From Haladaptatus salinisoli (GTDB lineage: Archaea > Halobacteriota > Halobacteria > Halobacteriales > Haladaptataceae): a DNA stretch of 64,000 nucleotides. Positions 17,815-25,298 of the stretch are shown here, piece by piece. Numbering within the stretch: the stretch's first letter is position 1; the number at the start of each line of letters is the position of its first letter. The notes under the pieces are model-generated. The model did not search any database. It saw nothing but the letters and a program-made list of their open reading frames with translations, and was not told the origin of the DNA. The stretch covers positions 1,476,823 through 1,540,822 of the forward strand of contig NZ_CP085327.1 of assembly GCF_020614375.1 (NCBI RefSeq), given 5' to 3'. The position numbers and the translations under genes are program-made.

Positions 17815-19242
17815 ATGACGGTGGGGAACATGGCCACGGAGACTATCGAATCGACGGAAGAAACGCTCGAATCGGCGGTCGAGTCGTTCGAATCGGAGTT
17901 GAAAGGGGAACTCGTCACGCCCGACGACGAGGCGTACGACGAGGTGCGCCGGGTGTGGAACGGGATGATAAACCGCCGACCGGCATTGATCGCGCGGTGC
18001 GAGGGCGTCGCGGACGTTATCGTGGCGGTGACCTTCGGTCGGGAGCACGACCTGCCCATCGCTGTTCGCGGCGGCGGTCACGGCGTCGCCGGGCGGGCCA
18101 TCGTGGACGACGGACTCGTCGTCGACCTCGAACCGATGAACTGGGTGCACGTACGGCCGGACGACCGGCGAGTCCGCGCCGGGGCGGGCGCGACGTGGGG
18201 CGACCTCGACAGGGAGACGCAACTCTTCGGACTGGCCGTGCCGGGCGGCGCCATCTCGGACACCGGTATCGCGGGGCTCACGTTGGGCGGCGGGATGGGC
18301 CACGTCCGCCGGAAGTACGGTCTCTCCTGCGACAACCTCGTCTCGGCGGACGTGGTGACCGCGGACGGCGAGTTCGTCACCGCCAGCGAGGACGAACACG
18401 AAGACCTGTTCTGGGCGCTCCGGGGCGGGGGCGGTAACTTCGGCGTCGTCACCGCCTTCGAGTACGACTGCCATCCGGTCGGGCCGGAGGTCGCCACCTG
18501 CTTCGTCTGGTACGACGGCGACCGGGCGACCGACGCACTCCGGTTCTTCCGGCAGTACACCGAGGACGCCCCAGACGAGGTGAGCGTCCTGCCGTTCTAC
18601 GCGTGGGTGCCGGAACTGGACGAGTTCCCCGAGTCGTCGTGGGGGGACCCGGCCGTCGCCTTCCTCGGCTGTTACGTGGGTGACCTCGACGAGGGCGAGG
18701 AGGCGCTCCGACCGATCCGAGAGTTCGCCGACCCGATCGTGGACCTTAGCGGAACGATACCCTACGTCGAACTCCAGATGATGCTGGACGAAGACTACCC
18801 GAACGGGCGGTTCTACTACTGGAAATCGCTCTATCTGGACGAGTTGAACGACGAGGTCATCGAGAGCATCGTCGCCTGCTCGGAGCGGTGTCCGGTGCCG
18901 CTCTCGACCGTCGACATCTGGCAACTCGGCGGCGCAGTCGCCCGCGTCGACGGGGACGAGACGGCCTTCGCGTACCGGGACGCCCCGTTCGGACTCAACT
19001 TCGAGGCGAACTGGGACGACCCTAGGGAGACCGACGCCGCCGTCGCGTGGGTGCGCGAGAGCATCGCGGAGATGCGCGAGCACCCGGAAGCGCACGGCCA
19101 GTACGTCAACTTCCCCGGCCTCGAAGAGGACCCCTCGCGGGTTCCGTTCGGCGAGAACGCGGCGCGACTCGCGGAGGTGAAATCGAAGTACGACCCGGAG
19201 GACGTCTTCCGCGCCCACGGGAACATCGAACCCCGCGAGTGA
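17815..19242 (+). CDS. FAD-binding oxidoreductase (BBE/berberine-bridge type)
   Basis: This 475-residue enzyme has the FAD-binding PCMH domain (IAVRGGGHGVAGRAI, with the His that usually carries covalent FAD, then GLTLGGGMGHVRRKYG) and ends with the berberine-bridge domain motif SKYDPEDVFRAHGNIEP. Related enzymes oxidise sugars or secondary metabolites. The second covalent-attachment cysteine common in plant members is not at the expected place (LSCDNLV is a candidate). The CGTTTATCG element is best spaced for the ATG at 17815 rather than at 17830. Confidence 0.85.
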   Translation: MTVGNMATETIESTEETLESAVESFESELKGELVTPDDEAYDEVRRVWNGMINRRPALIARCEGVADVIVAVTFGREHDLPIAVRGGGHGVAGRAIVDDGLVVDLEPMNWVHVRPDDRRVRAGAGATWGDLDRETQLFGLAVPGGAISDTGIAGLTLGGGMGHVRRKYGLSCDNLVSADVVTADGEFVTASEDEHEDLFWALRGGGGNFGVVTAFEYDCHPVGPEVATCFVWYDGDRATDALRFFRQYTEDAPDEVSVLPFYAWVPELDEFPESSWGDPAVAFLGCYVGDLDEGEEALRPIREFADPIVDLSGTIPYVELQMMLDEDYPNGRFYYWKSLYLDELNDEVIESIVACSERCPVPLSTVDIWQLGGAVARVDGDETAFAYRDAPFGLNFEANWDDPRETDAAVAWVRESIAEMREHPEAHGQYVNFPGLEEDPSRVPFGENAARLAEVKSKYDPEDVFRAHGNIEPRE

Positions 19243-19285
19243 GACCGCAACGACTACGATTTCGAGAACGTTTTTTCGAGCCGGA

Positions 19286-19483
19286 ATGCGCCTCGGAACC
19301 GCTCTCAAGCTCTTTTTCGCGCGGTTCTTCGCCACCTTCCTCGTCTCGCTCGGCGTCTCGGTTCCGCGACTCACCGCCCTCGCACTCGCGGCGCTCGCGC
19401 TCGTCGTCTTCGTCGCGCTCGCGTACACCGCCGCGAAAAGGCCCGAGGATACCGACGCCCCCGAACGAATCGGGAGGAGCTAG
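19286..19483 (+). CDS. small membrane protein
   Basis: A 65-residue protein: a basic start, one or two hydrophobic stretches (FATFLVSLGVSV and LALAALALVVFVALAYTAA) and an acidic-basic tail. Its TAG shares the four-base CTAG with the stop of the convergent DUF3194 gene, so the two reading frames meet tail to tail. No family recognised. Confidence 0.55.
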   Translation: MRLGTALKLFFARFFATFLVSLGVSVPRLTALALAALALVVFVALAYTAAKRPEDTDAPERIGRS

Positions 19484-19722
19484 GCGCGCTCGGCGAACAG
19501 TTCGTCCACCGCCGCGCGGGCCGCCAGCGCGGCGTCGTTCGCCACCTTCTCCTCGTCGCGGTCCGCGTTCGACGCGTTGAGGTACACGTCCACGTCGAGG
19601 ATGTCCTCCTCGAACGTGACGGTCACGTCGAAATCCTTCACCTGCGACTGCTTGATGCGCGAAAATATTACGTCTTCGGCCGCCTCCGCGGCGGTTCTAA
19701 CGACTTCTTCGTCGCTGACCAT
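19480..19722 (-). CDS. DUF3194 family protein
   Basis: An 80-residue archaeal protein with the alpha-beta pattern of DUF3194 (VVRTAAEAAEDVIFSRI, then DVTVTFEEDILDVDVYL). In many archaea this gene sits with prefoldin beta and the KEOPS subunit pcc1; its relation to Pcc1-like folds has been suggested. Here it starts 3 bp after the pfdB stop, so the two are cotranscribed and probably translationally coupled. Confidence 0.85.
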   Translation of the reverse strand: MVSDEEVVRTAAEAAEDVIFSRIKQSQVKDFDVTVTFEEDILDVDVYLNASNADRDEEKVANDAALAARAAVDELFAERA

Positions 19723-19725
19723 CGC

Positions 19726-20124
19726 TTACGCGCCGCCGGCGCCGCCGGGGCCGGTCGGGCCGGACGGTCCCGCGCCCGCGCCGCCGCCGAGCATGTTCTG
19801 AAGTTCGCTCTGAAGCTGCTCGAACTGCTCTCGGACGCGATTCTCCTGCTTTTCGAGCGTCTCGACGCGAATTTCGAGGCTGTCGACCTTGTCTTGGAGG
19901 TCCTCCTGCGCCTCGTCGTAGTCCGTCTTGACGAACAGTTCGCCGACCTCGCGGAACATGGTCGTGTCCTCGTCGATGTCGTCCAGTTCGTCGAGCGCGT
20001 TCTGCGCCCCGTTCAGTTGCGTCTCGGCCTGATTCTTCTGCACCGCGACCTGCTGGGCCGTGTCCTGCAGATCCTGCAGTTGTTCGAGCTTCTCCTGTGC
20101 CTCCGGCGGAAGATTGCCCTGCAT
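19726..20124 (-). CDS. pfdB: prefoldin subunit beta
   Basis: The 132-residue protein is two long coiled-coil helices with the beta-subunit hairpin: [20 protein letters not shown] in the first helix and [20 protein letters not shown] in the second, with a [13 protein letters not shown] loop between. It ends with a Gly/Pro-rich tail. Two alpha and four beta subunits form the jellyfish-shaped chaperone that passes unfolded proteins to the thermosome. The usual neighbours rpl37ae, rpoP and pcc1 are displaced to 23.5-24.2 kb. Confidence 0.93.
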   Translation of the reverse strand: MQGNLPPEAQEKLEQLQDLQDTAQQVAVQKNQAETQLNGAQNALDELDDIDEDTTMFREVGELFVKTDYDEAQEDLQDKVDSLEIRVETLEKQENRVREQFEQLQSELQNMLGGGAGAGPSGPTGPGGAGGA

Positions 20125-20238
20125 ACCTCCAACCTCGTGGTCGGGACTGAAAAAGCCACGCTTTTAGCCGAGCGCGCGTCAGGGGGCCGAATCGACTGCT
20201 TGCGGTCGGTTCGGACCGTGCTCGTCGGTCCGTGCCCG

Positions 20239-20350
20239 TCAGACTCGCGTGCCGAGCGCGTCCGCGACCAGTCGCGCCTCGGCCCGTCGCAGGAGGTCGG
20301 ACGCCGTGGAGACGGCACAGCCCAGTTCGTCGGCGACGGCGGTCCCGAAT
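20239..20350 (-). pseudogene. relic of a second HTH_10 helix-turn-helix
   Basis: Directly downstream of the stop of the HTH_10 regulator, in a different frame, the minus strand reads AVADELGCAVSTASDLLRRA followed by EARLV and a TGA. This matches the regulator's own C-terminus (DVADALGCAPSTAAEHLRKA, then ESKVF) residue by residue over about 25 positions. No start codon or upstream domain belongs to it, so it is best read as the remaining tail of a duplicated regulator gene. Confidence 0.6.
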
Positions 20351-20998
20351 TCAGAACAGCGATTCGAACACCTTCGACTCCGCCTTCCGGAGGTGCTCCG
20401 CCGCGGTGCTCGGGGCGCACCCGAGCGCGTCGGCCACGTCCTCGTTGCTCGCTCGTCGGGGAACGTCGTAGTAGCCCAATTCGACCGCGACCGCCGCCGC
20501 CTTTCGCTGGCGGTCGCTCAACGACGCTCCGATATCCTCGCCGCCGGTCGCCCGCTCCCCGACCCGCTCGACGCGGAGTTCGACGCCCGGCGGAGCGTCG
20601 GCCATCGCGGCGCGGAGGTCGTCGGAATCGCCGACGACGGGCGGGCGACGTTCGCCGTCGTCGTGGTACTCTATCGGCGACACCTGGACAACGCTCTCGC
20701 GGGTGAACGCCGCGAACAGCGCCCCGTCGACGGCGGTCGTCTCGTTGTAGACGTAGCAGTAGAACTCGTCGCCGGCGAGGGACGTCACCTCGTAGTCCAG
20801 CACCTCCGAGATGCCGTCCAGCCTCGCCGAGAACCGCTCCGCGTCGCCCCGAACGTGGAAGAGGAGCGTGGCGATATCCTCGGCGACGTTTCCGTGGAGG
20901 CCGCGCGCTCGCTCGACGCACTCGGAACCGGTCAGAACGTCGTACACGGGGTGCACCGTGGTTTCGCCGGGGTCGAGCGTGAGGCGGAGATACTTCAC
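20351..20998 (-). CDS. HTH_10 (bacterio-opsin activator-type) regulator
   Basis: A 215-residue regulator with an N-terminal sensing domain of the haloarchaeal Bat type and a C-terminal HTH_10 (LSDRQRKAAAVAVELGYYDVP, then VADALGCAPSTAAEHLRKAE). The ORF extends to 21073, but the GTG at 20998 lies 23-30 nt downstream of a strong TTTATAAG element (21021-21028), so I take that as the start of a leaderless mRNA. Such proteins often control a neighbouring gene; the divergent SDR gene is the nearest candidate. Confidence 0.75.
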   Translation of the reverse strand: MKYLRLTLDPGETTVHPVYDVLTGSECVERARGLHGNVAEDIATLLFHVRGDAERFSARLDGISEVLDYEVTSLAGDEFYCYVYNETTAVDGALFAAFTRESVVQVSPIEYHDDGERRPPVVGDSDDLRAAMADAPPGVELRVERVGERATGGEDIGASLSDRQRKAAAVAVELGYYDVPRRASNEDVADALGCAPSTAAEHLRKAESKVFESLF

Positions 20999-21020
20999 AC
21001 CGGCGTATCGGTCGGGATGC

Positions 21021-21028
21021 TTATAAAT
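21021..21028 (-). promoter_or_regulatory. TATA element of the HTH_10 regulator gene
   Basis: TTTATAAG on the minus strand is the clearest TATA box in this part of the window and fixes the GTG at 20998 as the likely start. It lies inside the upstream part of the longer ORF, which is further reason to reject the longer start. Confidence 0.6.
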
Positions 21029-21082
21029 CGCCCAGACGACTGCGGCACAACCACTATCGCCGATTCGCGCCAATCACCACCT

Positions 21083-22096
21083 ATGAACGTCTTCGTAGCC
21101 GGGGCGACCGGGGTGCTCGGTCGCCGACTCGTCGCGGAACTCGCCGACAGAAACCACGCCGTCGTCGGACTCGCGCGCGACGCGCGAGGCGACGAACTCG
21201 TCGTCGAGCGCGGCGGCGAACCCCGTCGCGGCGACGTGCTCGACCGCGAGTCCCTCCGAACCGCCGCGGCGGGATGCGACGTACTGATTCACGCCGCCAC
21301 CGCGATTCCGACGGGCACGAAACCGACCGAAGAGGAGTGGCTGCTGAACGACCGAGTGCGCGCTGAGGGGGCCAGAAACCTCGTCTCGGTCGCCGCGGAG
21401 GTGGACGCCCGCCGACTCCTCCTCCAGAGCGTCACGTGGCTCGCCCGGCGACCGGACGGCGCGCCGTTCGACGAGGACGCGCCGCCGAACCCCGACCGTT
21501 CCACGCGCTCCGCGCTCGACGCCGAACGAATCGTCCGGCGGGGCGGCGAGGAACGCGGCTTCGAAGTCGGCGTCCTGCGCTGCGGGTGGTTCTACGCGCC
21601 CGACTCGTCCCACACCCGAGAGATGGCGTCCGGACTGCTCGACGAGAAGTTCCCGATTCTCGGCGGCGGTCCCCTCGGGAGACGGGACGCGACCCTCTCG
21701 ATACTCCACGTCGGGGACGCGGCGCGGGCGTTCGCCGCGGCGACCGAATCCGACGCGACCGGTCTCTGGCACGTCACCGACGACGAACCGGTCGAGTTCG
21801 ACACCCTCGTGCGCGCGTTCGCCGACCGACTCAACGCCCCCGAACCCCGTCGGATTCCGGGGTGGCTGGCCCGCCCCTTCGTGGGAAGAGAGCCGCTTCG
21901 ACTGCTGACGCGGTCCGCGCCGACCTCGAACGAGCGATTCCGCGAGACGTTCGACTGGGAGCCTCGCTACCCGAGCTATCGGGAAGGGCTGGCGGACGTG
22001 GTCGAAACGTGGCGCGAGGAGGGGACGCTCGCCGAGTTGGCGGGCGCAAAGTCCCCCGTCGCACCGGCCGCGTCCGGGGGCGGGAGCCCCGAGTGA
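21083..22096 (+). CDS. NAD(P)-dependent epimerase/dehydratase-like atypical SDR
   Basis: The 337-residue protein begins with the Rossmann motif VFVAGATGVLGRRL and has an extended-SDR layout (DVLIHAAT, LLLQSVTW, HVGDAARAF). At the position of the catalytic YxxxK it reads SALDAE, so both the Tyr and the Lys appear to be missing; it is probably an atypical SDR that binds NAD(P) without normal dehydrogenase chemistry. The following membrane-protein gene overlaps its stop by 4 bp. Confidence 0.8.
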   Translation: MNVFVAGATGVLGRRLVAELADRNHAVVGLARDARGDELVVERGGEPRRGDVLDRESLRTAAAGCDVLIHAATAIPTGTKPTEEEWLLNDRVRAEGARNLVSVAAEVDARRLLLQSVTWLARRPDGAPFDEDAPPNPDRSTRSALDAERIVRRGGEERGFEVGVLRCGWFYAPDSSHTREMASGLLDEKFPILGGGPLGRRDATLSILHVGDAARAFAAATESDATGLWHVTDDEPVEFDTLVRAFADRLNAPEPRRIPGWLARPFVGREPLRLLTRSAPTSNERFRETFDWEPRYPSYREGLADVVETWREEGTLAELAGAKSPVAPAASGGGSPE

Positions 22097-22506
22097 CGCG
22101 AAAGCGGACGGTCGCCGCCGTCGCGCTCGGCGCGTACCTGCTCGCCAATCTCGCCCACGGCGTTCCGCACGCCGCCGTCCCGGTTCCGCTGACGCCGTTT
22201 CAGTCGGCGTTCGTCGCCGCGGTGACGCTCGCACCCATCGTCGGATTCGTGCTCCTGTTGCGCGGGAGCGAGCGACTCGGGAGCGCGGTGTTCGTCGTCT
22301 CGATGGCCGCGTCGCTCGCCTTCGGCGTCTACTTTCACTTTCTCGTCCCGAACCCGGACAGCGTGCGCGCCGTGAGCGGTCCGTGGAGCGGGCCGTTCTT
22401 CCTGACCGCCGCGCTGGTCGCGGCGGCCGGAGCGGCCGGCGTCGTCGCGGGAGCGTGGCCGCTGAACGGCGAGAGAAGCGAGTCGCCCGAGGCGCGTCGG
22501 CGATAG
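22093..22506 (+). CDS. four-helix membrane protein coupled to the SDR gene
   Basis: A 137-residue protein starting with a GTG that overlaps the previous stop (GTGA). Four hydrophobic segments are visible: AVALGAYLLANLAHG, FVAAVTLAPIVGFVLLL, AVFVVSMAASLAFGVYFHF and FFLTAALVAAAGAAGVVAG. The tail is short and charged. The 4-bp overlap implies translational coupling with the SDR protein. No family recognised. Confidence 0.7.
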   Translation: MTRKRTVAAVALGAYLLANLAHGVPHAAVPVPLTPFQSAFVAAVTLAPIVGFVLLLRGSERLGSAVFVVSMAASLAFGVYFHFLVPNPDSVRAVSGPWSGPFFLTAALVAAAGAAGVVAGAWPLNGERSESPEARRR

Positions 22507-22625
22507 TCCGGACCGCGAACCGTATGCTCCGGCGGGCGACGGACGCCGTTAAGCAGTTAGTGACGGAATCGGTAGTAGACGGCACGGATGAAATCTGACG
22601 GACACTATCGGTCGCGCGGAGGTGA

Positions 22626-23585
22626 GTGATCGTGGCTCGGAGAGGGCGTCTCGACCGCGCGCTGTGGTGGCTGCTGTTTCGGGGAGACCGCCTCGTCGTC
22701 GCGACGGGGATTCTCCTCGGGATATTCGCCGTGAACGTCGTTTTCGGGGTCACGAGACTGTTCTTGCTGACCAATCCGGCTCGGCTCATGTGGATGATGA
22801 ACGGGGTGGTGAACGGAATCCTGACGCTCGTCACGGTCGTCGTGGCCGTGAATCAGCTCATCCTCTCGCAGGAGTTCGGCGGGGTGAGGAACCAAAAGCG
22901 GCAGTTGGAGGCGGTGGTGGAGTTCCGGGAGGAGGTCGAAGAGCAGATCGACCCCCTCGTGAGTCCGCCGGAGACGCCGGCGTTCCTCCGCGAGCTATTT
23001 CTGGCGCTCGCCGATCGCGTTCGTTCGCTCGAGAGGAAGTGCAAGGGCTCGGACGTTCGAGAGGAGATGGAAGCGTACGTGCGACTGTTCGACCGGCTGA
23101 ACGACCAGATCGCGAGACTCGACGACCCGCGCGCCGACCTCTTCGTCGTGCTCGCGGTCATCCTCGACTACAACGATTCGATACAACAGTACGAGACGCG
23201 GCGGTTCAGGGCGAAACACGACGACGCGCTGTCGGACGCGACCGAACGGATACTCGACGACATTCAGAGCCTGCTCGTCCAACTCGACACGGCGCGGCAG
23301 TACTTCAAGATGATATTCATCCAGCGCGAACTCGCACGGCTCTCCCGATACATCCTCTACACCGGCGTCCTCTCCATCGTCGTCTCGGGACTGACGATAA
23401 TGAGCTACCGGTCCCTCCCGACGACGCCGCTCGGGTACGACGCGCTGGTGGTCGTCGTCAGTCTGGTCGTCACGGTGGTTCTCTCGCCGGTGGCCGTCCT
23501 CGTTTCGTTCATCCTCCGAGTCGCGACTGTCGCGCGGCGCACCGCCGCGTTCGGCTACTTCGTTCCGGAGCCGAGCGGGAGATGA
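22626..23585 (+). CDS. haloarchaeal membrane protein with coiled cytosolic middle
   Basis: A 319-residue protein with two N-terminal helices (LVVATGILLGIFAVNVVFG; VNGILTLVTVVVAVNQLIL), a long helical hydrophilic region of about 150 residues, and two C-terminal helices before RVATVARRTAAFG. The family is conserved in haloarchaea without known function; topology suggests both ends in the membrane and a helical cytosolic bundle. A decayed, frameshifted relative lies at 37.77-38.61 kb. The start is a GTG at 22626, with a second GTG at 22632. The 3' end overlaps pcc1 convergently by 31 bp. Confidence 0.75.
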   Translation: MIVARRGRLDRALWWLLFRGDRLVVATGILLGIFAVNVVFGVTRLFLLTNPARLMWMMNGVVNGILTLVTVVVAVNQLILSQEFGGVRNQKRQLEAVVEFREEVEEQIDPLVSPPETPAFLRELFLALADRVRSLERKCKGSDVREEMEAYVRLFDRLNDQIARLDDPRADLFVVLAVILDYNDSIQQYETRRFRAKHDDALSDATERILDDIQSLLVQLDTARQYFKMIFIQRELARLSRYILYTGVLSIVVSGLTIMSYRSLPTTPLGYDALVVVVSLVVTVVLSPVAVLVSFILRVATVARRTAAFGYFVPEPSGR

Positions 23586-23830
23586 CCTGCGCCGGACTCC
23601 GAAACGTCCTCCGCGACCCCCACCAACGTCTGCCACGTGTTCAGGCCGGCCCGGAGCGCCACGAGGTCGTCGGCGGAAACGCGAACGACGACCGTCTCAC
23701 CGTCTCGCTCGACGGTCGTCCGCGAACGGTCGCCCGCTATCTCGCCGACCTCCCGTTCGACGCTCCGAAAAATCAGTATCGCACGCTCGTCGGATTCGTA
23801 GTCGAATTCGAGAAGCGCGTCGTGGGACAC
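23555..23830 (-). CDS. pcc1: KEOPS complex subunit Pcc1
   Basis: A 91-residue protein of the Pcc1 family: ALLEFDYESDERAILIFRSV, DRSRTTVERDGETVVV and the family's DLVALRAGLNTWQTLVGVAE. Pcc1 dimerises and scaffolds the KEOPS complex, which makes the t6A modification on tRNAs. The start is a GTG 4 bp after the rpoP stop. The last dozen residues are less conserved and overlap the convergent membrane-protein gene. Confidence 0.85.
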   Translation of the reverse strand: MSHDALLEFDYESDERAILIFRSVEREVGEIAGDRSRTTVERDGETVVVRVSADDLVALRAGLNTWQTLVGVAEDVSESGAGHLPLGSGTK

Positions 23831-23834
23831 GGCG

Positions 23835-23969
23835 TTACCGGACGTTGACTTCCTTCACGTCGCGACTTCGCTCTTTCAGCAGGACGCGGTGTCCGCAGTA
23901 CGGACAGCGGACGCCGCCGTACTCGTCCAGTTCGACGTCCCGCTTGCAGCGCGAGCACTTGTAACTCAT
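23835..23969 (-). CDS. rpoP: DNA-directed RNA polymerase subunit P (Rpo12)
   Basis: A 44-residue zinc-ribbon protein ([12 protein letters not shown], then [11 protein letters not shown]), which is the archaeal RNA polymerase subunit P/Rpo12. It is normally about 45 residues, so it is complete. Its ATG overlaps the rpl37ae stop as ATGA. Being only 44 codons it is easily missed in an ORF screen. Confidence 0.93.
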   Translation of the reverse strand: MSYKCSRCKRDVELDEYGGVRCPYCGHRVLLKERSRDVKEVNVR

Positions 23970-24244
23970 TCTTCGTCGGCGAGGGCGGCGCGGATGGAGC
24001 GCTTGACGGTTCGTCCGGCCGGCGTCTGCGGGCGGTAGGTGCCGCCGGCGAACTCGAAGCCGCACCGGCCGCACGCCCAGATGCCGGTTCCCTGCCGGTC
24101 GACGCTGTCGCTTCCGCAGTCCGGACAGGTGTGGTTCTCGTTCTTGTCCGCCTCGATTTCGGAGACGCGCTTCCGGGCGACGCGACCGTATCGCGCTCCG
24201 AACCGTCCGGCGCTGCCGGTTCGTGATTTAGAGTCTTCGGCCAT
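23966..24244 (-). CDS. rpl37ae: 50S ribosomal protein L37Ae (eL43)
   Basis: The 92-residue protein has the L37Ae form: basic start [19 protein letters not shown], zinc finger CPDCGSDSV then WACGRCGF, and [15 protein letters not shown]. It is first in the rpl37ae-rpoP-pcc1 operon. An AT-rich stretch just upstream (about 24250-24285) likely holds the promoter. In many haloarchaea pfdB and DUF3194 follow; here they are elsewhere. Confidence 0.94.
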   Translation of the reverse strand: MAEDSKSRTGSAGRFGARYGRVARKRVSEIEADKNENHTCPDCGSDSVDRQGTGIWACGRCGFEFAGGTYRPQTPAGRTVKRSIRAALADEE

Positions 24245-24287
24245 AGTACCGAGAAATTACCCGAGAGGACTGATAAACCCTTTGAGT

Positions 24288-24446
24288 TCAGTCGCGCGGC
24301 GGCCGCGCCAGCGCGTACCCGACCACGAGCAGCGCCCCGACCAGTCCGAGCATCGCTACCGGAAGCGACGTGAACTGCGCCGCCACGAATCCACCGCCCG
24401 AGAGCGTCGGAATCGCCGCGAGCACCGCGTCGTAGCGTGAGGTCAT
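24288..24446 (-). CDS. small membrane protein under a palindromic promoter element
   Basis: A 52-residue protein with hydrophobic segments around LSGGGFVAAQFTSLPVAM and GLVGALLVVGYALA and a short basic end. It starts at the ATG at 24446, two bases from a perfect 16-bp palindrome that is the obvious place for a regulator to bind. It precedes rpl37ae on the same strand. No family recognised. Confidence 0.6.
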   Translation of the reverse strand: MTSRYDAVLAAIPTLSGGGFVAAQFTSLPVAMLGLVGALLVVGYALARPPRD

Positions 24447-24463
24447 GTAATTACATGTAATTA
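24444..24463. promoter_or_regulatory. nested perfect palindromes, likely operator
   Basis: Positions 24448-24463 read TAATTACATGTAATTA, a perfect 16-bp palindrome. Positions 24444-24457 read CATGTAATTACATG, a second perfect palindrome overlapping the first and including the start ATG. The tract stands out in GC-rich surroundings and lies between the start codon and a weak CCTTTTGG TATA-like element (24472-24479), the usual place for an archaeal repressor site. Confidence 0.5.
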
Positions 24464-24487
24464 GAGCCACGCCCAAAAGGGCTGTGG

Positions 24488-25204
24488 CTACCGGAACCCC
24501 GTCTCCGCGAGCACCTCGTTCAAGTCGCCCCGCACTCGCTCGCCGCGCTCGCGGTCCATCGCCGTGGTGACGACGCGGTTCTCCTGGACGCTCGACCCGT
24601 CGCGCAGGAGGAGGCGGACGTTCCCGTTCTCGTCGGCGCGAGTCGCCTTGGCCCGGACGCCGGACGAGGAACTCGACCCGCCCGCGCTGATGGGTCCGGG
24701 GATTATCTTCTTGACGTGCGGGTGGCGAGCGACCTCCCGAATCGCGCGCATCCCGTCCCGGTTGCCGATGAGCGTGGTGTGCGCGCCGCCGAGTTTGTCG
24801 CCCGGGGCGGTCTCCACGACCTCCAGCGACCGCTCGTCTCGGCGTTCGAGCACCTCCTCCACCGGGCGCTCGTCGCCCACCCGGTAGAAATCGTGGTGCA
24901 GTTGGGCGCGCACCGCCCGAATCACGTCGCGGTCGCCCGCCGCGTACACCTCCTCCGGGCGCTTTCGCCGGACTTCGTCCGCGACCCGCCCGGCGAAGTT
25001 GCGGAGTTCGACGACCTCCCGCTCCCCGCCCTCGGGCGTCGTCCGCACGTCGGTCGCGCCCACCACGTCCTCGTCCAGCAGCATCGTCATCGTCGCGTGG
25101 TCGCGGTCCACGTCGAGAACCACCGCGTCGGCGTTGCGCGTCCGGCAGACCAGACAGTAGTCGCCGGGACGTTCGAGCGAGGACGCGCACTGCCGACACT
25201 CCAT
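24488..25204 (-). CDS. DUF2103 family zinc-ribbon protein
   Basis: A 238-residue protein with an N-terminal zinc ribbon (CRQCASSLERPGDYCLVC) and the DUF2103 core HTTLIGNRDGMRAIREVARH followed by PHVKKIIPGPISAGG. DUF2103 proteins are predicted metal- or nucleic-acid-binding and are restricted to archaea; the role is unknown. The ATG at 25204 gives the zinc ribbon a complete first cysteine pair; longer starts are out of family. Confidence 0.75.
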   Translation of the reverse strand: MECRQCASSLERPGDYCLVCRTRNADAVVLDVDRDHATMTMLLDEDVVGATDVRTTPEGGEREVVELRNFAGRVADEVRRKRPEEVYAAGDRDVIRAVRAQLHHDFYRVGDERPVEEVLERRDERSLEVVETAPGDKLGGAHTTLIGNRDGMRAIREVARHPHVKKIIPGPISAGGSSSSSGVRAKATRADENGNVRLLLRDGSSVQENRVVTTAMDRERGERVRGDLNEVLAETGFR

Positions 25205-25298
25205 GGGCGTCACTTTCGGAGCGGGGCGTTTAGTCTCCACGTTCCGCTCCGGATTCTGTGAGGGAAAGAAACTTATCCGATAGCATACGATTTCGAGC

